Program-made: the position numbers and the translations under genes
The notes under the pieces: generated by a model
Database searches by the model: none
Told to the model about the DNA's origin: nothing
Seen by the model: the letters and a program-made list of their open reading frames with translations, nothing else
Shown: one piece after another, positions 35,159 through 43,389 of the stretch
Numbering within the stretch: the stretch's first letter is position 1
How the letters are laid out: the number at the start of each line of letters is the position of its first letter
Assembly (NCBI RefSeq): GCF_001541095.1
Contig: NZ_LMXH01000001.1
Coordinates: 1,824,842-1,888,841, forward strand
Reading direction: 5' to 3'
Source of the DNA: Paenibacillus sp. FJAT-26967
GTDB lineage: Bacteria; Bacillota; Bacilli; Paenibacillales; NBRC-103111
Length of the DNA: 64,000 nucleotides

Positions 35159-36552
35159 AATTGAATCTGAAATGGAAATTCGCGCTGTTTATCGCGGCTC
35201 TGCTGCTGTTCGCTATCGGCATTCTAAGCACACTCGTACTTAATGGAGTGGCCGGATATCAGAAGGAACAGATGGAGATTTCGTTGCAGCAGCAGGCGGA
35301 TATTGCGGGTAACCGGATCCGGCAGCAGTACGTGTCCGGAACCCGGTTCGATCCGCAGACATTCATGCAGCTGCAGGGACAGAACCTTGCCGTACAAATC
35401 GGCTCGACCAGTGGGATGAGGGTCCTTCTGTACGATATCAGCGGCGCCAAGGCCGGCGATTCTCTTCCGATGGAAGAGGTCCCGGATACAGGGGAAGCGC
35501 TTAACTACGCACTGCAGAACAAAATCGCCTATCTGGTTGCAGGCGATACGCAGGATTATTTGGCCCCGGTACAAGGAACGGACGGCCAGCTTGGCGTTAT
35601 TCATTTTCAGGCTTCGCTCGGCAGCCAGCAGGCATTTTATAAAAATTTACAGGAACAGTTTGTGGTAACGGGAACCATGGTTCTCTTAATCAGTTTTGGA
35701 CTGGGCCTCTTCTATATGAACCGTCAAGCCAAAGCGATCTCCAGGCTGAAAGAAGCGGCCGACAGTATCCGCAAAGGAACTTTTATTACAGAGCCTCCGT
35801 TTGAACGCAAGGATGAGCTGGGGGAGCTGAGCGGCGGTATTTATGACATGAGCCAGGCTATTCAGGCGAGCATGAACACCCAGCAGCATTTTATCAATAA
35901 TATTTCTCATGAACTCAAAACACCCCTGACCTCCATAAGAGCCTATACCGATTTACTGCATATGTACGGAGATGACCCTGCGCTGATCAAAGAAGCCAGA
36001 GAGGTCATCGATAAAGAAGCGGCACGATTATACGATTTAGTTGAGAAAGTGCTGAATTTGGCAGCCATGAACAAGTATGAATTCGAACATCAGCTGGAAA
36101 AGGTAGAGATGGCGTCCTTCCTCGAAGATTTGTGCGCCCGGATGAAAGGGAAAGCGGATGTGTTCGGAGTTAAAATTTACAGGGAATTGGAAACGGCCGA
36201 AATATGGGCAGATCGTGAAAGCCTGATGCAAATTTTCGTTAATTTACTGGATAATGCGATCAAATATAACAAGGACAACGGCTCTGTTACCGTGAAGAAC
36301 CGGATGATGGATAACCGGCTCCTAGTTGAAATCACCGATACCGGAGTAGGTATACCCGAAGAGCTTGGCGACAAAATTTTCGAGCCTTTCTATACCGTTA
36401 ACAAAGACCGGGCAAGGAAGTCAGGCGGAAGCGGCTTGGGCCTGTCTCTGGTTAAACAATGGGTGGACAGGCACAGCGGAAACATCCGGGTGGAGCATCC
36501 TGAAGAGGGAGGCACGCGTTTTGTCGTTTCTTTCGCGATTAATAAAAAGTGA
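35155..36552 (+). CDS. Membrane sensor histidine kinase (first two-component pair)
   Basis: 465 residues: helix 1 (about 8-31), an extracellular sensor of about 130 residues, helix 2 (about 168-188), HAMP, the phosphorylated His252 in NNISHELKTPLTSIRAY, and an ATPase domain with NLLDNAIKYN, DTGVGIP and GGSGLGLSLV. It phosphorylates the regulator at 34469. The sensor domain has no recognised family. Its position next to exported lipoproteins and an SLH protein points to an envelope signal. Confidence 0.94.
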   Translation: MKLNLKWKFALFIAALLLFAIGILSTLVLNGVAGYQKEQMEISLQQQADIAGNRIRQQYVSGTRFDPQTFMQLQGQNLAVQIGSTSGMRVLLYDISGAKAGDSLPMEEVPDTGEALNYALQNKIAYLVAGDTQDYLAPVQGTDGQLGVIHFQASLGSQQAFYKNLQEQFVVTGTMVLLISFGLGLFYMNRQAKAISRLKEAADSIRKGTFITEPPFERKDELGELSGGIYDMSQAIQASMNTQQHFINNISHELKTPLTSIRAYTDLLHMYGDDPALIKEAREVIDKEAARLYDLVEKVLNLAAMNKYEFEHQLEKVEMASFLEDLCARMKGKADVFGVKIYRELETAEIWADRESLMQIFVNLLDNAIKYNKDNGSVTVKNRMMDNRLLVEITDTGVGIPEELGDKIFEPFYTVNKDRARKSGGSGLGLSLVKQWVDRHSGNIRVEHPEEGGTRFVVSFAINKK

Positions 36553-36563
36553 AATGTTTACAA

Positions 36564-36609
36564 GTTCGAAATAAGTTGAAATGAGGTTGAAATGATTACG
36601 CTCTATAAT
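36564..36609 (+). promoter_or_regulatory. Three 11-bp-spaced direct repeats plus TATAAT: predicted response-regulator-activated promoter
   Basis: GTTCGAAAT at 36564, GTTGAAATG at 36575 and GTTGAAATG at 36586 are spaced exactly 11 bp apart, followed by TATAAT at 36604. The repeats cover the place of the -35, which is otherwise poor. This is the layout of PhoB/OmpR-activated promoters and sits at the head of the exported-protein genes. Confidence 0.65.
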
Positions 36610-36639
36610 CGGGTTAGAGCTTGAAGGGAGGGCATCACT

Positions 36640-37698
36640 CTGAAGCTCGTAAGAAAAGCGAGGGGAAGAAGAGTCGGCAGATGTGCAGCGTGGATGATTC
36701 TTCTGACATTTGCCGCAGCCTGTGAAGGAAATGACGGTACATCCCTAACCATCCTGGAGCCGCCCGCTGTTAATCAGACTGGAGAAGTGCTGCTGGAGGG
36801 AATCCAGCGTATAGAAGGATTCTATGCGATGGGCTGGTTATCCGATAGTGAGATGATCGGAACGACCCCCTCGACAGAAGCGAGGCCTCATTTGTTTATT
36901 CGGAATGTCGTCAAAGGTCAGAATAAAGATGCCGGAGTGGAAGCCGGCACCTCGGTTAACGTATCACCTGACGGGAAGTACGCGGTCATTCATCAAAACC
37001 GGGCATTCAAAGTTGAAATGGTCGATTTAGCTAGCGGCGCTGGCACACGTTTGCCGTTTGATACCAGAGGAACAGAAGGAAGCTGGATGAACGGGAATAC
37101 CTTCCTGACCGCCACTGCGGGATCAGCCCAAGTTCCAAAACTGTACATCGTAAATACGGATGGAATGATCGAGTCCGTATCTCTAGCTCAGTTCAGACCA
37201 GAGCAGTTCATAGTCAAAGTGGAAGGCAAAGATAATCGCCTGTACACGCTGGACAGCGGCAATCAGCTGACTGTCTTGGAAAAGGGGAGTCTCGCGGTTC
37301 TGTGGCAGGAAGGTGAAGTAACGGATTTCGCCTTATCACCCGACGGGAAGCAAATTGTCTTTGTCGCAGACACCGGCTCTAACCAGAAATCGATGGTGAT
37401 AGCGGAAAGCTCCCGCGGTATTCAGCGCAAAACAGTTGCCAAAGGAAGACTCATCCAGCAGATTTCCTGGTCTCCTGCCGGTGATAAGCTGGCTTTCAGC
37501 GCCTTTTCTCTCGATCAGGGAATGACCGGACTTTATGTGATGAACGCTTCAACGGGTCATATGACATCGGTCTCTTACCAACAAAATTTAAAAAGCTCTA
37601 TCGAATGGAATCCATCCGGCAGTTCATTTATTGTGAGCGAAATGCAGCCGGGAGAGCTGACCGATACTTTATCCACAACCGTGTACCGGTTGAAATAA
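36640..37698 (+). CDS. Beta-propeller (TolB/WD40-like) lipoprotein, CTG start
   Basis: 352 residues if read from the CTG at 36640, seven bases after GGGAGGG. That start gives a basic N-region (MKLVRKARGRRVGR), a hydrophobic core (AAWMILLTF) and lipobox AAAC; the next ATG, 36694, would leave only nine residues before the cysteine and lacks a ribosome site. The mature part has blade repeats such as VSPDGKYAVIH, LSPDGKQIVFVAD and WSPAGDKLAFSAF. It is probably a membrane-anchored extracellular sensor or scaffold under control of the preceding two-component pair. Confidence 0.8.
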   Translation: MKLVRKARGRRVGRCAAWMILLTFAAACEGNDGTSLTILEPPAVNQTGEVLLEGIQRIEGFYAMGWLSDSEMIGTTPSTEARPHLFIRNVVKGQNKDAGVEAGTSVNVSPDGKYAVIHQNRAFKVEMVDLASGAGTRLPFDTRGTEGSWMNGNTFLTATAGSAQVPKLYIVNTDGMIESVSLAQFRPEQFIVKVEGKDNRLYTLDSGNQLTVLEKGSLAVLWQEGEVTDFALSPDGKQIVFVADTGSNQKSMVIAESSRGIQRKTVAKGRLIQQISWSPAGDKLAFSAFSLDQGMTGLYVMNASTGHMTSVSYQQNLKSSIEWNPSGSSFIVSEMQPGELTDTLSTTVYRLK

Positions 37699-37734
37699 AA
37701 GCGCAAGAATACAAGGCATCGGAGTGAGAAGAAG

Positions 37735-38766
37735 TTGAAACGCAATGGTATAAGTACAAGGGCTGTCCTGCTTCTAATGGCGGCCGCTCTGATAGTAACC
37801 GGGTGCGGTGAGAAGAATACCGGTCTGACCGTCAAAGAACCCGTCAAGACAGGGGCTGTTCCGTCTGCTCCGTCTGATTCCGGCATTAACCCGAATGATA
37901 GCTTGTACAATCACTTTATTCTGATTACTGCACAAGCCAAAGAAGCAAGAGAAGTCACCGCTTTCCTGGACGCGAATCTATCCAAGGCGGATAAGGCGAC
38001 AGCGGACAGGATGTTCCTGGAACTGGAACAGTATTATGACAAGCATCTGCCGGGATTAAACGCGAACTTGACCGAGATCACGACACAACCGGGAGCCGCG
38101 GACAAACTGTCCCGGATGGGATATCCGGTAGACTTCAATAAAATCCAAGGCGATGAATCGTTGAAGCAGTGGCTGAAGAATCAGGCGGCCGGCAAGCTGG
38201 CGCTTAGCGACCTGCAAGGGGATTATTACTGGAAGGTCGATTATGCGGCTTTGAATAAAGCATATTCCGCCTACCTGTCCGATGACCTTCAACAATATTT
38301 GACGATACGAGCCGTAGAGTCTGACGTTAAGGCCACTTCCGATGGGAGTATCTCTATTACCAGAGATGAATTAGGCACCAGATTACTGCTTGCCGAAAAT
38401 TATTTGACCCGCCATTCCGACGCTCTCAAAAAGAAGGACATTCTTCAATTGTATAAGATGTATCTAGGCGAATATATTCATGGATACCGATACGAGGCAG
38501 TCGATGATAATTCGATGAAACTGCTTCCCGAAGTCAAACAGAGTTATGAACGTCTGGTTAAGGAACATCCGGATTCCAAGACGGGTGTGATAGTCAGAGC
38601 CTACCTCCGGGTCCTGAAGGATAATAACGATGTGATTTATAACCCCGGCAAGGAGGGCGAAAGTATCTTTGGAGATCCCAAGGCCGGCATTGCCGAGTTC
38701 TGGGGAAGTCTCGACAACCGGGTGCAAGAACAGTTCCCGGACAGCTTGAAACCAACTAAAAAATGA
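37735..38766 (+). CDS. Uncharacterised lipoprotein
   Basis: 343 residues from a TTG at 37735. The signal is MKRNGISTRAVLLLMAAALI with lipobox VTGC. The mature part is mostly helical and polar with no repeated motif or catalytic signature that I recognise (examples: ADRMFLELEQYYDKHLPGL, TRHSDALKKKDILQLYKMY). It lies 36 bases after the propeller lipoprotein and 13 bases before the SLH gene, so all three are likely one transcript. Confidence 0.8.
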   Translation: MKRNGISTRAVLLLMAAALIVTGCGEKNTGLTVKEPVKTGAVPSAPSDSGINPNDSLYNHFILITAQAKEAREVTAFLDANLSKADKATADRMFLELEQYYDKHLPGLNANLTEITTQPGAADKLSRMGYPVDFNKIQGDESLKQWLKNQAAGKLALSDLQGDYYWKVDYAALNKAYSAYLSDDLQQYLTIRAVESDVKATSDGSISITRDELGTRLLLAENYLTRHSDALKKKDILQLYKMYLGEYIHGYRYEAVDDNSMKLLPEVKQSYERLVKEHPDSKTGVIVRAYLRVLKDNNDVIYNPGKEGESIFGDPKAGIAEFWGSLDNRVQEQFPDSLKPTKK

Positions 38767-38779
38767 AAGTGGGATTGTT

Positions 38780-39808
38780 ATGAGACAATTAAAAAAATGG
38801 ACAACTGTTGCAGCTGTAAGCGGATTTCTGTTGATTTCGGTAAGTTCGGTTACTCAGGCCCATTGGCTGTATAAAGATATCGATAGTGTGCCTTGGGCGC
38901 AGAGCAGTATTATAAACGCACATCAGATGAACGTGATTGACGGAATGACGGACGAGAATTATGCTCCTCAAAGTGAAGTGACCTGGGGTCAGTTTATGAA
39001 AATGATCGTCATGACGGATCATCCTTCTTTTACTGCGGCTGCCGGTCAAGGCAATAACTGGTGGCAGCCTTATGTAGATGAAGCTCAGAAAGCCAAGGGC
39101 TTTGTCGATGCGTCTTATAGTAAAGAAAATGTGAACAAGCCGATATCCCGGCTGGAAATAGCCCGGATTGTAAGCCGTGTTCTGGACCCTTCACTGCGCT
39201 TCAAGCCAGTAGATGAGGCAACAGCTTCTTCTGCAATGCAAAAACAGGGGATTCTGGAAGGAAGATCAGATGGAGATCTGGCATTGAAGGAAAACTTGAC
39301 ACGTGCAGAGGCGGCAGTCATTGTGGATCGTCTTTTTGAGAAGAATGGATTGTACGGCAAACGATATGATCAGCCCGATGTAAAAGCGGCAAGCGGAATG
39401 TTTAGTACGCATGGTCTGATGCTGGGGCAGACCGCTGAGCAGGCGCAAGCTATCCTGGGCCAGCCTCTGAAGACAGGCAAAGATGATGCAGACGGTGCGC
39501 CGTATGAGAAGTATAAAAACTATGTACTGACTTACATGAACGGTAAAATCGCAGAGATCACGTATAGAGGCCCCTCTGCGGATCTTCATCAGGCGAAGGA
39601 AGAACTTGGCGGATCGGCGATTTTCCAGGATAAGGCTAATACGTTCTACTACTTCGGTGACACGGATCAGCTCCTAATCGCATCTGAGAATTCGATCATC
39701 ATTAAATCGGATACCAAGAATATGGATTCTTATATTCAGGGCGGAGAACTCAAATCCGTCAATGAGGCTGCCAAGGCCTACGTAAGCAGTCTCAATAATC
39801 ATAAGTAA
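38780..39808 (+). CDS. Exported protein with S-layer homology domains
   Basis: 342 residues with a cleavable signal (MRQLKKWTTVAAVSGFLL ... VTQA). Residues about 30-195 contain three SLH units: YKDIDSVPWAQSSI ... GQFMKMIV, KGFVDASYSKENV ... RLEIARIVSRVL, and QGILEGRSDGDLAL ... RAEAAVIVDRLF. They bind pyruvylated wall polymer. The C-terminal half (about 205-342), beginning LGQTAEQAQAILGQPLKT, resembles small SmpA/Omp-like or DUF4309-type modules, uncertainly. It closes the five-gene envelope unit started at 34469. Confidence 0.87.
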   Translation: MRQLKKWTTVAAVSGFLLISVSSVTQAHWLYKDIDSVPWAQSSIINAHQMNVIDGMTDENYAPQSEVTWGQFMKMIVMTDHPSFTAAAGQGNNWWQPYVDEAQKAKGFVDASYSKENVNKPISRLEIARIVSRVLDPSLRFKPVDEATASSAMQKQGILEGRSDGDLALKENLTRAEAAVIVDRLFEKNGLYGKRYDQPDVKAASGMFSTHGLMLGQTAEQAQAILGQPLKTGKDDADGAPYEKYKNYVLTYMNGKIAEITYRGPSADLHQAKEELGGSAIFQDKANTFYYFGDTDQLLIASENSIIIKSDTKNMDSYIQGGELKSVNEAAKAYVSSLNNHK

Positions 39809-39818
39809 GAAGAATCGG

Positions 39819-39846
39819 AAAGCCGCGGCCATGCGGCTTTTCTTTT
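39819..39846 (+). terminator. Terminator after the SLH gene
   Basis: AAAGCCGC / GCGGCTTT stem followed by TCTTTT. Confidence 0.85.
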
Positions 39847-39929
39847 GTGTCTGCACATACTACAATCTATATAACTTCTACACAGTTATTTGCTATTCTG
39901 ACTGGAAAGATAGAATGGAGGGGGACGGC

Positions 39930-40622
39930 TTGCGAACCGTACTAGTGGTCGATGATGAGGAGAAGATCCGGGACGTTGTGGTCTCCTATTTGAATAATGA
40001 CGGCTTTCGTACTCTGGAGGCGGGTACCGGGGCGCAGGCGCTGGAGCTTGTGAAGAAAGAGGGAGTGCACCTGCTGATTCTGGATCTTATGCTGCCGGAT
40101 ATGGACGGGGAGCAGGTGTGCAGAGCCGTCCGGCAGATGAACTCGGTTCCGATTCTGATGCTGACGGCTAAAGTATCCAATGCGAACCGGATTCAGGGAT
40201 TGTCTCTCGGAGCGGACGACTACGTAACGAAGCCGTTCGATCCCCGGGAGCTTGTCGCAAGGGTTCGCGCTATCTTGAGGCGGACGGACGAGGGGCAGCT
40301 GCTGGCGGACCGGGTTTCTTACGACAACGGGCATCTGGAGATTGATTCGCTTCAGCAGAAAGTATACTGCGGCGGAGAACCTGTCAGTCTGACACCGAGC
40401 GAGTACAAGCTCCTTATAGCGCTGGCCAAGTATCCGAAGCGGCACTTTACACGGGATGAGCTGGTAGATAAAGTGCTTGGCTACGAATTCAGCGGGGATA
40501 TCAGGACCATCGACCAGCACGTGAAGAATATCCGGCACAAAATCGAACGCGATCCTAAAAGGCCGTCCTATATCGTGACCGTATACGGGTCAGGGTATCG
40601 GTTCTCGGGTGAAGGGACATGA
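39930..40622 (+). CDS. OmpR-family response regulator (second two-component pair)
   Basis: 230 residues from the TTG at 39930, eight bases after GGAGG. Acidic pocket Asp8/Asp9, phospho-acceptor Asp52 (LILDLMLPDMDG), Lys in DYVTKPFD. The winged helix contains LTPSEYKLLIALAKYPKRHF and IRTIDQHVKNIRHKIE. It overlaps the kinase gene by ATGA. A weak relative of the box at 41789 lies at 39879-39895 before this gene, so autoregulation is possible. Proposed main target: the CWB2 lipoprotein promoter. Confidence 0.94.
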   Translation: MRTVLVVDDEEKIRDVVVSYLNNDGFRTLEAGTGAQALELVKKEGVHLLILDLMLPDMDGEQVCRAVRQMNSVPILMLTAKVSNANRIQGLSLGADDYVTKPFDPRELVARVRAILRRTDEGQLLADRVSYDNGHLEIDSLQQKVYCGGEPVSLTPSEYKLLIALAKYPKRHFTRDELVDKVLGYEFSGDIRTIDQHVKNIRHKIERDPKRPSYIVTVYGSGYRFSGEGT

Positions 40623-41689
40623 AGAACAAACTATATATCCGGCTGGCAGCCATCATTGTAGCGATGGCTACAGGCATTCTGTTCATCTCGGCCATCAGTT
40701 TCTCCATCACCACGCATTATCATATAACGATGTATGAGAAACAGGCGGCTGGAGCCGATCATAATATGCCGCAGTTAAACAGCCATCTGGAGCAGGCGAT
40801 TCTTCAGTCTGTATTGTGGACATGCCTTGGGGCAATCGTACTAGCGATATGTCTAGGTCTATACGTAGCCAGGAAAATATCGGCTCCGCTGATCGGAATG
40901 AAGCTGGTAGCGGAGAAAATGACGGAGGGCCAGCTCGACGTCCGGACTGTTGTACACGGTACGGATGAACTGTCGGAGCTTGGAACCTCAATCAATGAGC
41001 TGGCCGAGCAGCTTCAGAAGATGGAGAAAATCCGGGTCACGATGACCGAGGACATCGCCCATGAGCTGCGTACACCTCTGGCTACCTTGAAAAGTCATAT
41101 GAGGGCTTTGGAAGACGGCATCTGGGAGCCGACTCCGGAGCGCATTCATTCCTGCTACGAAGAGATCGAAAGACTCGCGGATCTCATCGTGGAGCTGGAG
41201 GCGCTCAACGAGCTGGATTCGCCTGTTTTCCGGCTGGCACGGTCAGAAGTGGAGCTTGACCCGCTCTTACAGAAAGTCACTCACTTGATGTCGGCTGCTT
41301 TCTGTGAGAAAGAAGTCCGCCTGACTCTTAAGGCGGTTCCCGATATAAAGCTGTACGCAGATCGTGACCGTTTAACGCAAATTGTTGTGAATTTATTAAG
41401 TAATGCGCTTAAATTCACACCCCCGCAGGGTGAAGTCACTGTTGAAGCCCGCGAAGAGAAGAGCAGTGTGCTGCTCACGGTGCGAGATACAGGGGCCGGG
41501 ATCAGTCCGACCGATCTGCCGTATCTGTTCGAGCGCTTCTATCGGGGTGATAAGTCACGAAACCGCAAGTCGGGAGGCAGCGGCCTCGGTCTGGCTATCG
41601 TACAGAAGCTGGTTCAGGCACATGGAGGAGAGGTCTGGGCGGAAAGTTCACAGGGGGCGGTATTTTATGTGCGCCTGCCTTTCTCATAG
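40619..41689 (+). CDS. Membrane sensor histidine kinase (second two-component pair, BaeS-like)
   Basis: 356 residues: two membrane helices (about 9-31 and 63-84) enclosing a very short extracellular loop of about 30 residues, then HAMP, His148 in TEDIAHELRTPLATLKSH, and ATPase motifs NLLSNALKFT, DTGAGIS and GGSGLGLAIV. The small loop suggests the signal is sensed in or near the membrane or through a partner protein such as the downstream lipoprotein. It pairs with the regulator at 39930. Confidence 0.94.
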   Translation: MKNKLYIRLAAIIVAMATGILFISAISFSITTHYHITMYEKQAAGADHNMPQLNSHLEQAILQSVLWTCLGAIVLAICLGLYVARKISAPLIGMKLVAEKMTEGQLDVRTVVHGTDELSELGTSINELAEQLQKMEKIRVTMTEDIAHELRTPLATLKSHMRALEDGIWEPTPERIHSCYEEIERLADLIVELEALNELDSPVFRLARSEVELDPLLQKVTHLMSAAFCEKEVRLTLKAVPDIKLYADRDRLTQIVVNLLSNALKFTPPQGEVTVEAREEKSSVLLTVRDTGAGISPTDLPYLFERFYRGDKSRNRKSGGSGLGLAIVQKLVQAHGGEVWAESSQGAVFYVRLPFS

Positions 41690-41788
41690 ATACCAAGTAG
41701 AGCTCCGGCGCAATAAGCAGTGCAGGCTTATATGAGTGAGCAGGCGGCATTTGCATTTAAATGCTGATTTGCCATTTGCGGCACGGTC

Positions 41789-41820
41789 TTCACAGGTTCT
41801 TCAAAAGTTATGGGTACACT
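41789..41820 (+). promoter_or_regulatory. 11-bp-spaced direct repeat plus -10: predicted response-regulator-activated promoter
   Basis: TTCACAGGTTCTTCAAA (41789-41805) contains TCTTCA twice at an 11-bp distance and fits the general TTCANANNTTNTTCANA pattern of some OmpR-family boxes. TACACT at 41815-41820 is a candidate -10, so the box covers the -35. It lies upstream of the CWB2 lipoprotein and just after the kinase gene. Confidence 0.6.
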
Positions 41821-41906
41821 TGAGAGAGTAGACAGTTCTGCGCTTGCTTCCACTCATTGGAAGCAAGCGGGATGAGGTCTGACAATCTCAAGGAGGAATC
41901 AACACG

Positions 41907-43139
41907 ATGAAGAAGAACTGGAAATTTGGACTTGTGTCCCTAACTGCATTATTGGCCTTGACTGGCTGTACGAGCGGAAGTGAGACTCCGGCAGCGACTG
42001 CGGGCGGTGAACATGATGGACATGCCATGCAGCCGTCACCGGCTAAGACGGAGCAGACTTTGCCTGCGGGCAAGACGCCTTGGATCGCGTCCAAGAACAC
42101 AACGCGGATCAATTCGGGCGATCCGTACGAGGCTGCGGTGCTGGTCTCGCGAACCTTGTGGATGGCGACCAGCGGCGACAATCGTCCGGGAGGCGTCATT
42201 CTGACGGATCTCGAGGACTGGCAGACTTCTCTAGTGAGCGCGAACCTGATTCACCATCCGAACAATGGTCCCCGGCTATTCGTCAATAAGGACGGCATTC
42301 CCGAAGTAACGCTGAACGAGCTCAAGCGTCTTCAGCCCACTGGTGTGAAATCCAACGGGGGAGTGCAGGTTATGGTGGTCGGCAAAGTGGCGGCGAAGGT
42401 CGATGAACAGCTCCAAGAGCTGGGCCTTAAGACGGAGAAAATAGAGGGAGGCACTCCGGAGGCTGTGGCCAAATCGGTGGATGCCTATTATACGAAGGTT
42501 GCCAAAGAAACCTCACCCTCTGTTATCATCGGGTCCAAAGAAAGTCCGGAATATACACTGCCGGCTGTAAACTGGATTTCCCACATGCCGGAGCCTCTGC
42601 TCTACGTCGGTAAGGATGAAGTGCCGCAGGAAACGATTGACGCCCTCAAAACCCGCGGAGGCAAAGCGAATATATACATCCTCGGCCCGGAATCGGTCGT
42701 ATCCGCATCCGTAGAGAAGAAACTTGGTGAGCAGGGTAAGGTTGTCCGGATTGCGGGTCAGGACCCCTATGCGAATGCGATTGCCTTTGCCCGATATCAG
42801 GATCCTGTGACGGGATTTGGCTGGGGAATCACAACACCGGGTCACAACTTTTCGTTCGTGAATAAAACGCAGACGGGGCTTGCTCTGGCTGCCGCGCCTT
42901 TCTCGCATTTGGGCAAGCATGCGCCCCTTCTGCTGACTGATCAGGACAAGATGCCCAAATCCGTGATGGATTACGTCATGTCGGTTCAGCCGAAATATGA
43001 TAAATCGCCGGTTGAAGGGCCCTTTAACCACGCCTGGTTAACGGGAAGCGGCGATACTCTGACGAGTGGTGCACAAGGTGAAATTGACAGTATGCTGGAA
43101 ATTACATCAAAATCCGGCGGAGGCCATGGCGGTCATTAG
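41907..43139 (+). CDS. Lipoprotein with cell-wall-binding repeat 2 (CWB2) domains
   Basis: 410 residues. Signal MKKNWKFGLVSLTALLALTG with lipobox LTGC. Two or three CWB2-like units follow: GDPYEAAVLVSRTLW ... GVILTDLEDWQTSL, and IAGQDPYANAIAFARYQDP ... APLLLTDQDKMP, with IYILGPESVVSASVE between. CWB2 modules bind anionic wall polymers. His-rich ends (GGEHDGHAM near the start and GGGHGGH at the tail) could bind metal. It probably is the main output, or the sensing partner, of the two-component pair upstream. Confidence 0.85.
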   Translation: MKKNWKFGLVSLTALLALTGCTSGSETPAATAGGEHDGHAMQPSPAKTEQTLPAGKTPWIASKNTTRINSGDPYEAAVLVSRTLWMATSGDNRPGGVILTDLEDWQTSLVSANLIHHPNNGPRLFVNKDGIPEVTLNELKRLQPTGVKSNGGVQVMVVGKVAAKVDEQLQELGLKTEKIEGGTPEAVAKSVDAYYTKVAKETSPSVIIGSKESPEYTLPAVNWISHMPEPLLYVGKDEVPQETIDALKTRGGKANIYILGPESVVSASVEKKLGEQGKVVRIAGQDPYANAIAFARYQDPVTGFGWGITTPGHNFSFVNKTQTGLALAAAPFSHLGKHAPLLLTDQDKMPKSVMDYVMSVQPKYDKSPVEGPFNHAWLTGSGDTLTSGAQGEIDSMLEITSKSGGGHGGH

Positions 43140-43179
43140 CCTGCAGCGGATACGCGAATTCACAGGTTGAGATTCCATA

Positions 43180-43341
43180 GGGAGCTGTCTCCAAAAGGTA
43201 ACCTGAGTGAGGCAATCCTAACTATTTGCAAAAGAACCTTCAAAACCACTATAAAAGTGGATTTGAAGGTTCTTTTGCAACCGAATATCACGTGAAAAGC
43301 GGGGACTGAATTTTCTTGAAATGACTTTTGAGACCGCCCTG
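43180..43341. mobile_element. MITE-like element, 162 bp
   Basis: Ends GGGAGCTGTCTCCAAAAG and, inverted, CAGGGCGGTCTCAAAAG are imperfect terminal inverted repeats like the ends of IS1182-type elements. The interior has a long hairpin (17-bp arms at 43228-43244 and 43262-43278, continued by CCACT/AGTGG) and no ORF. No target duplication is obvious. It lies between convergent genes and may double as a terminator. Confidence 0.55.
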
Positions 43342-43389
43342 TTTTCTTACTGGTGGGGATGAAGCATCCCGCACGAGCATTCAGTCTGC

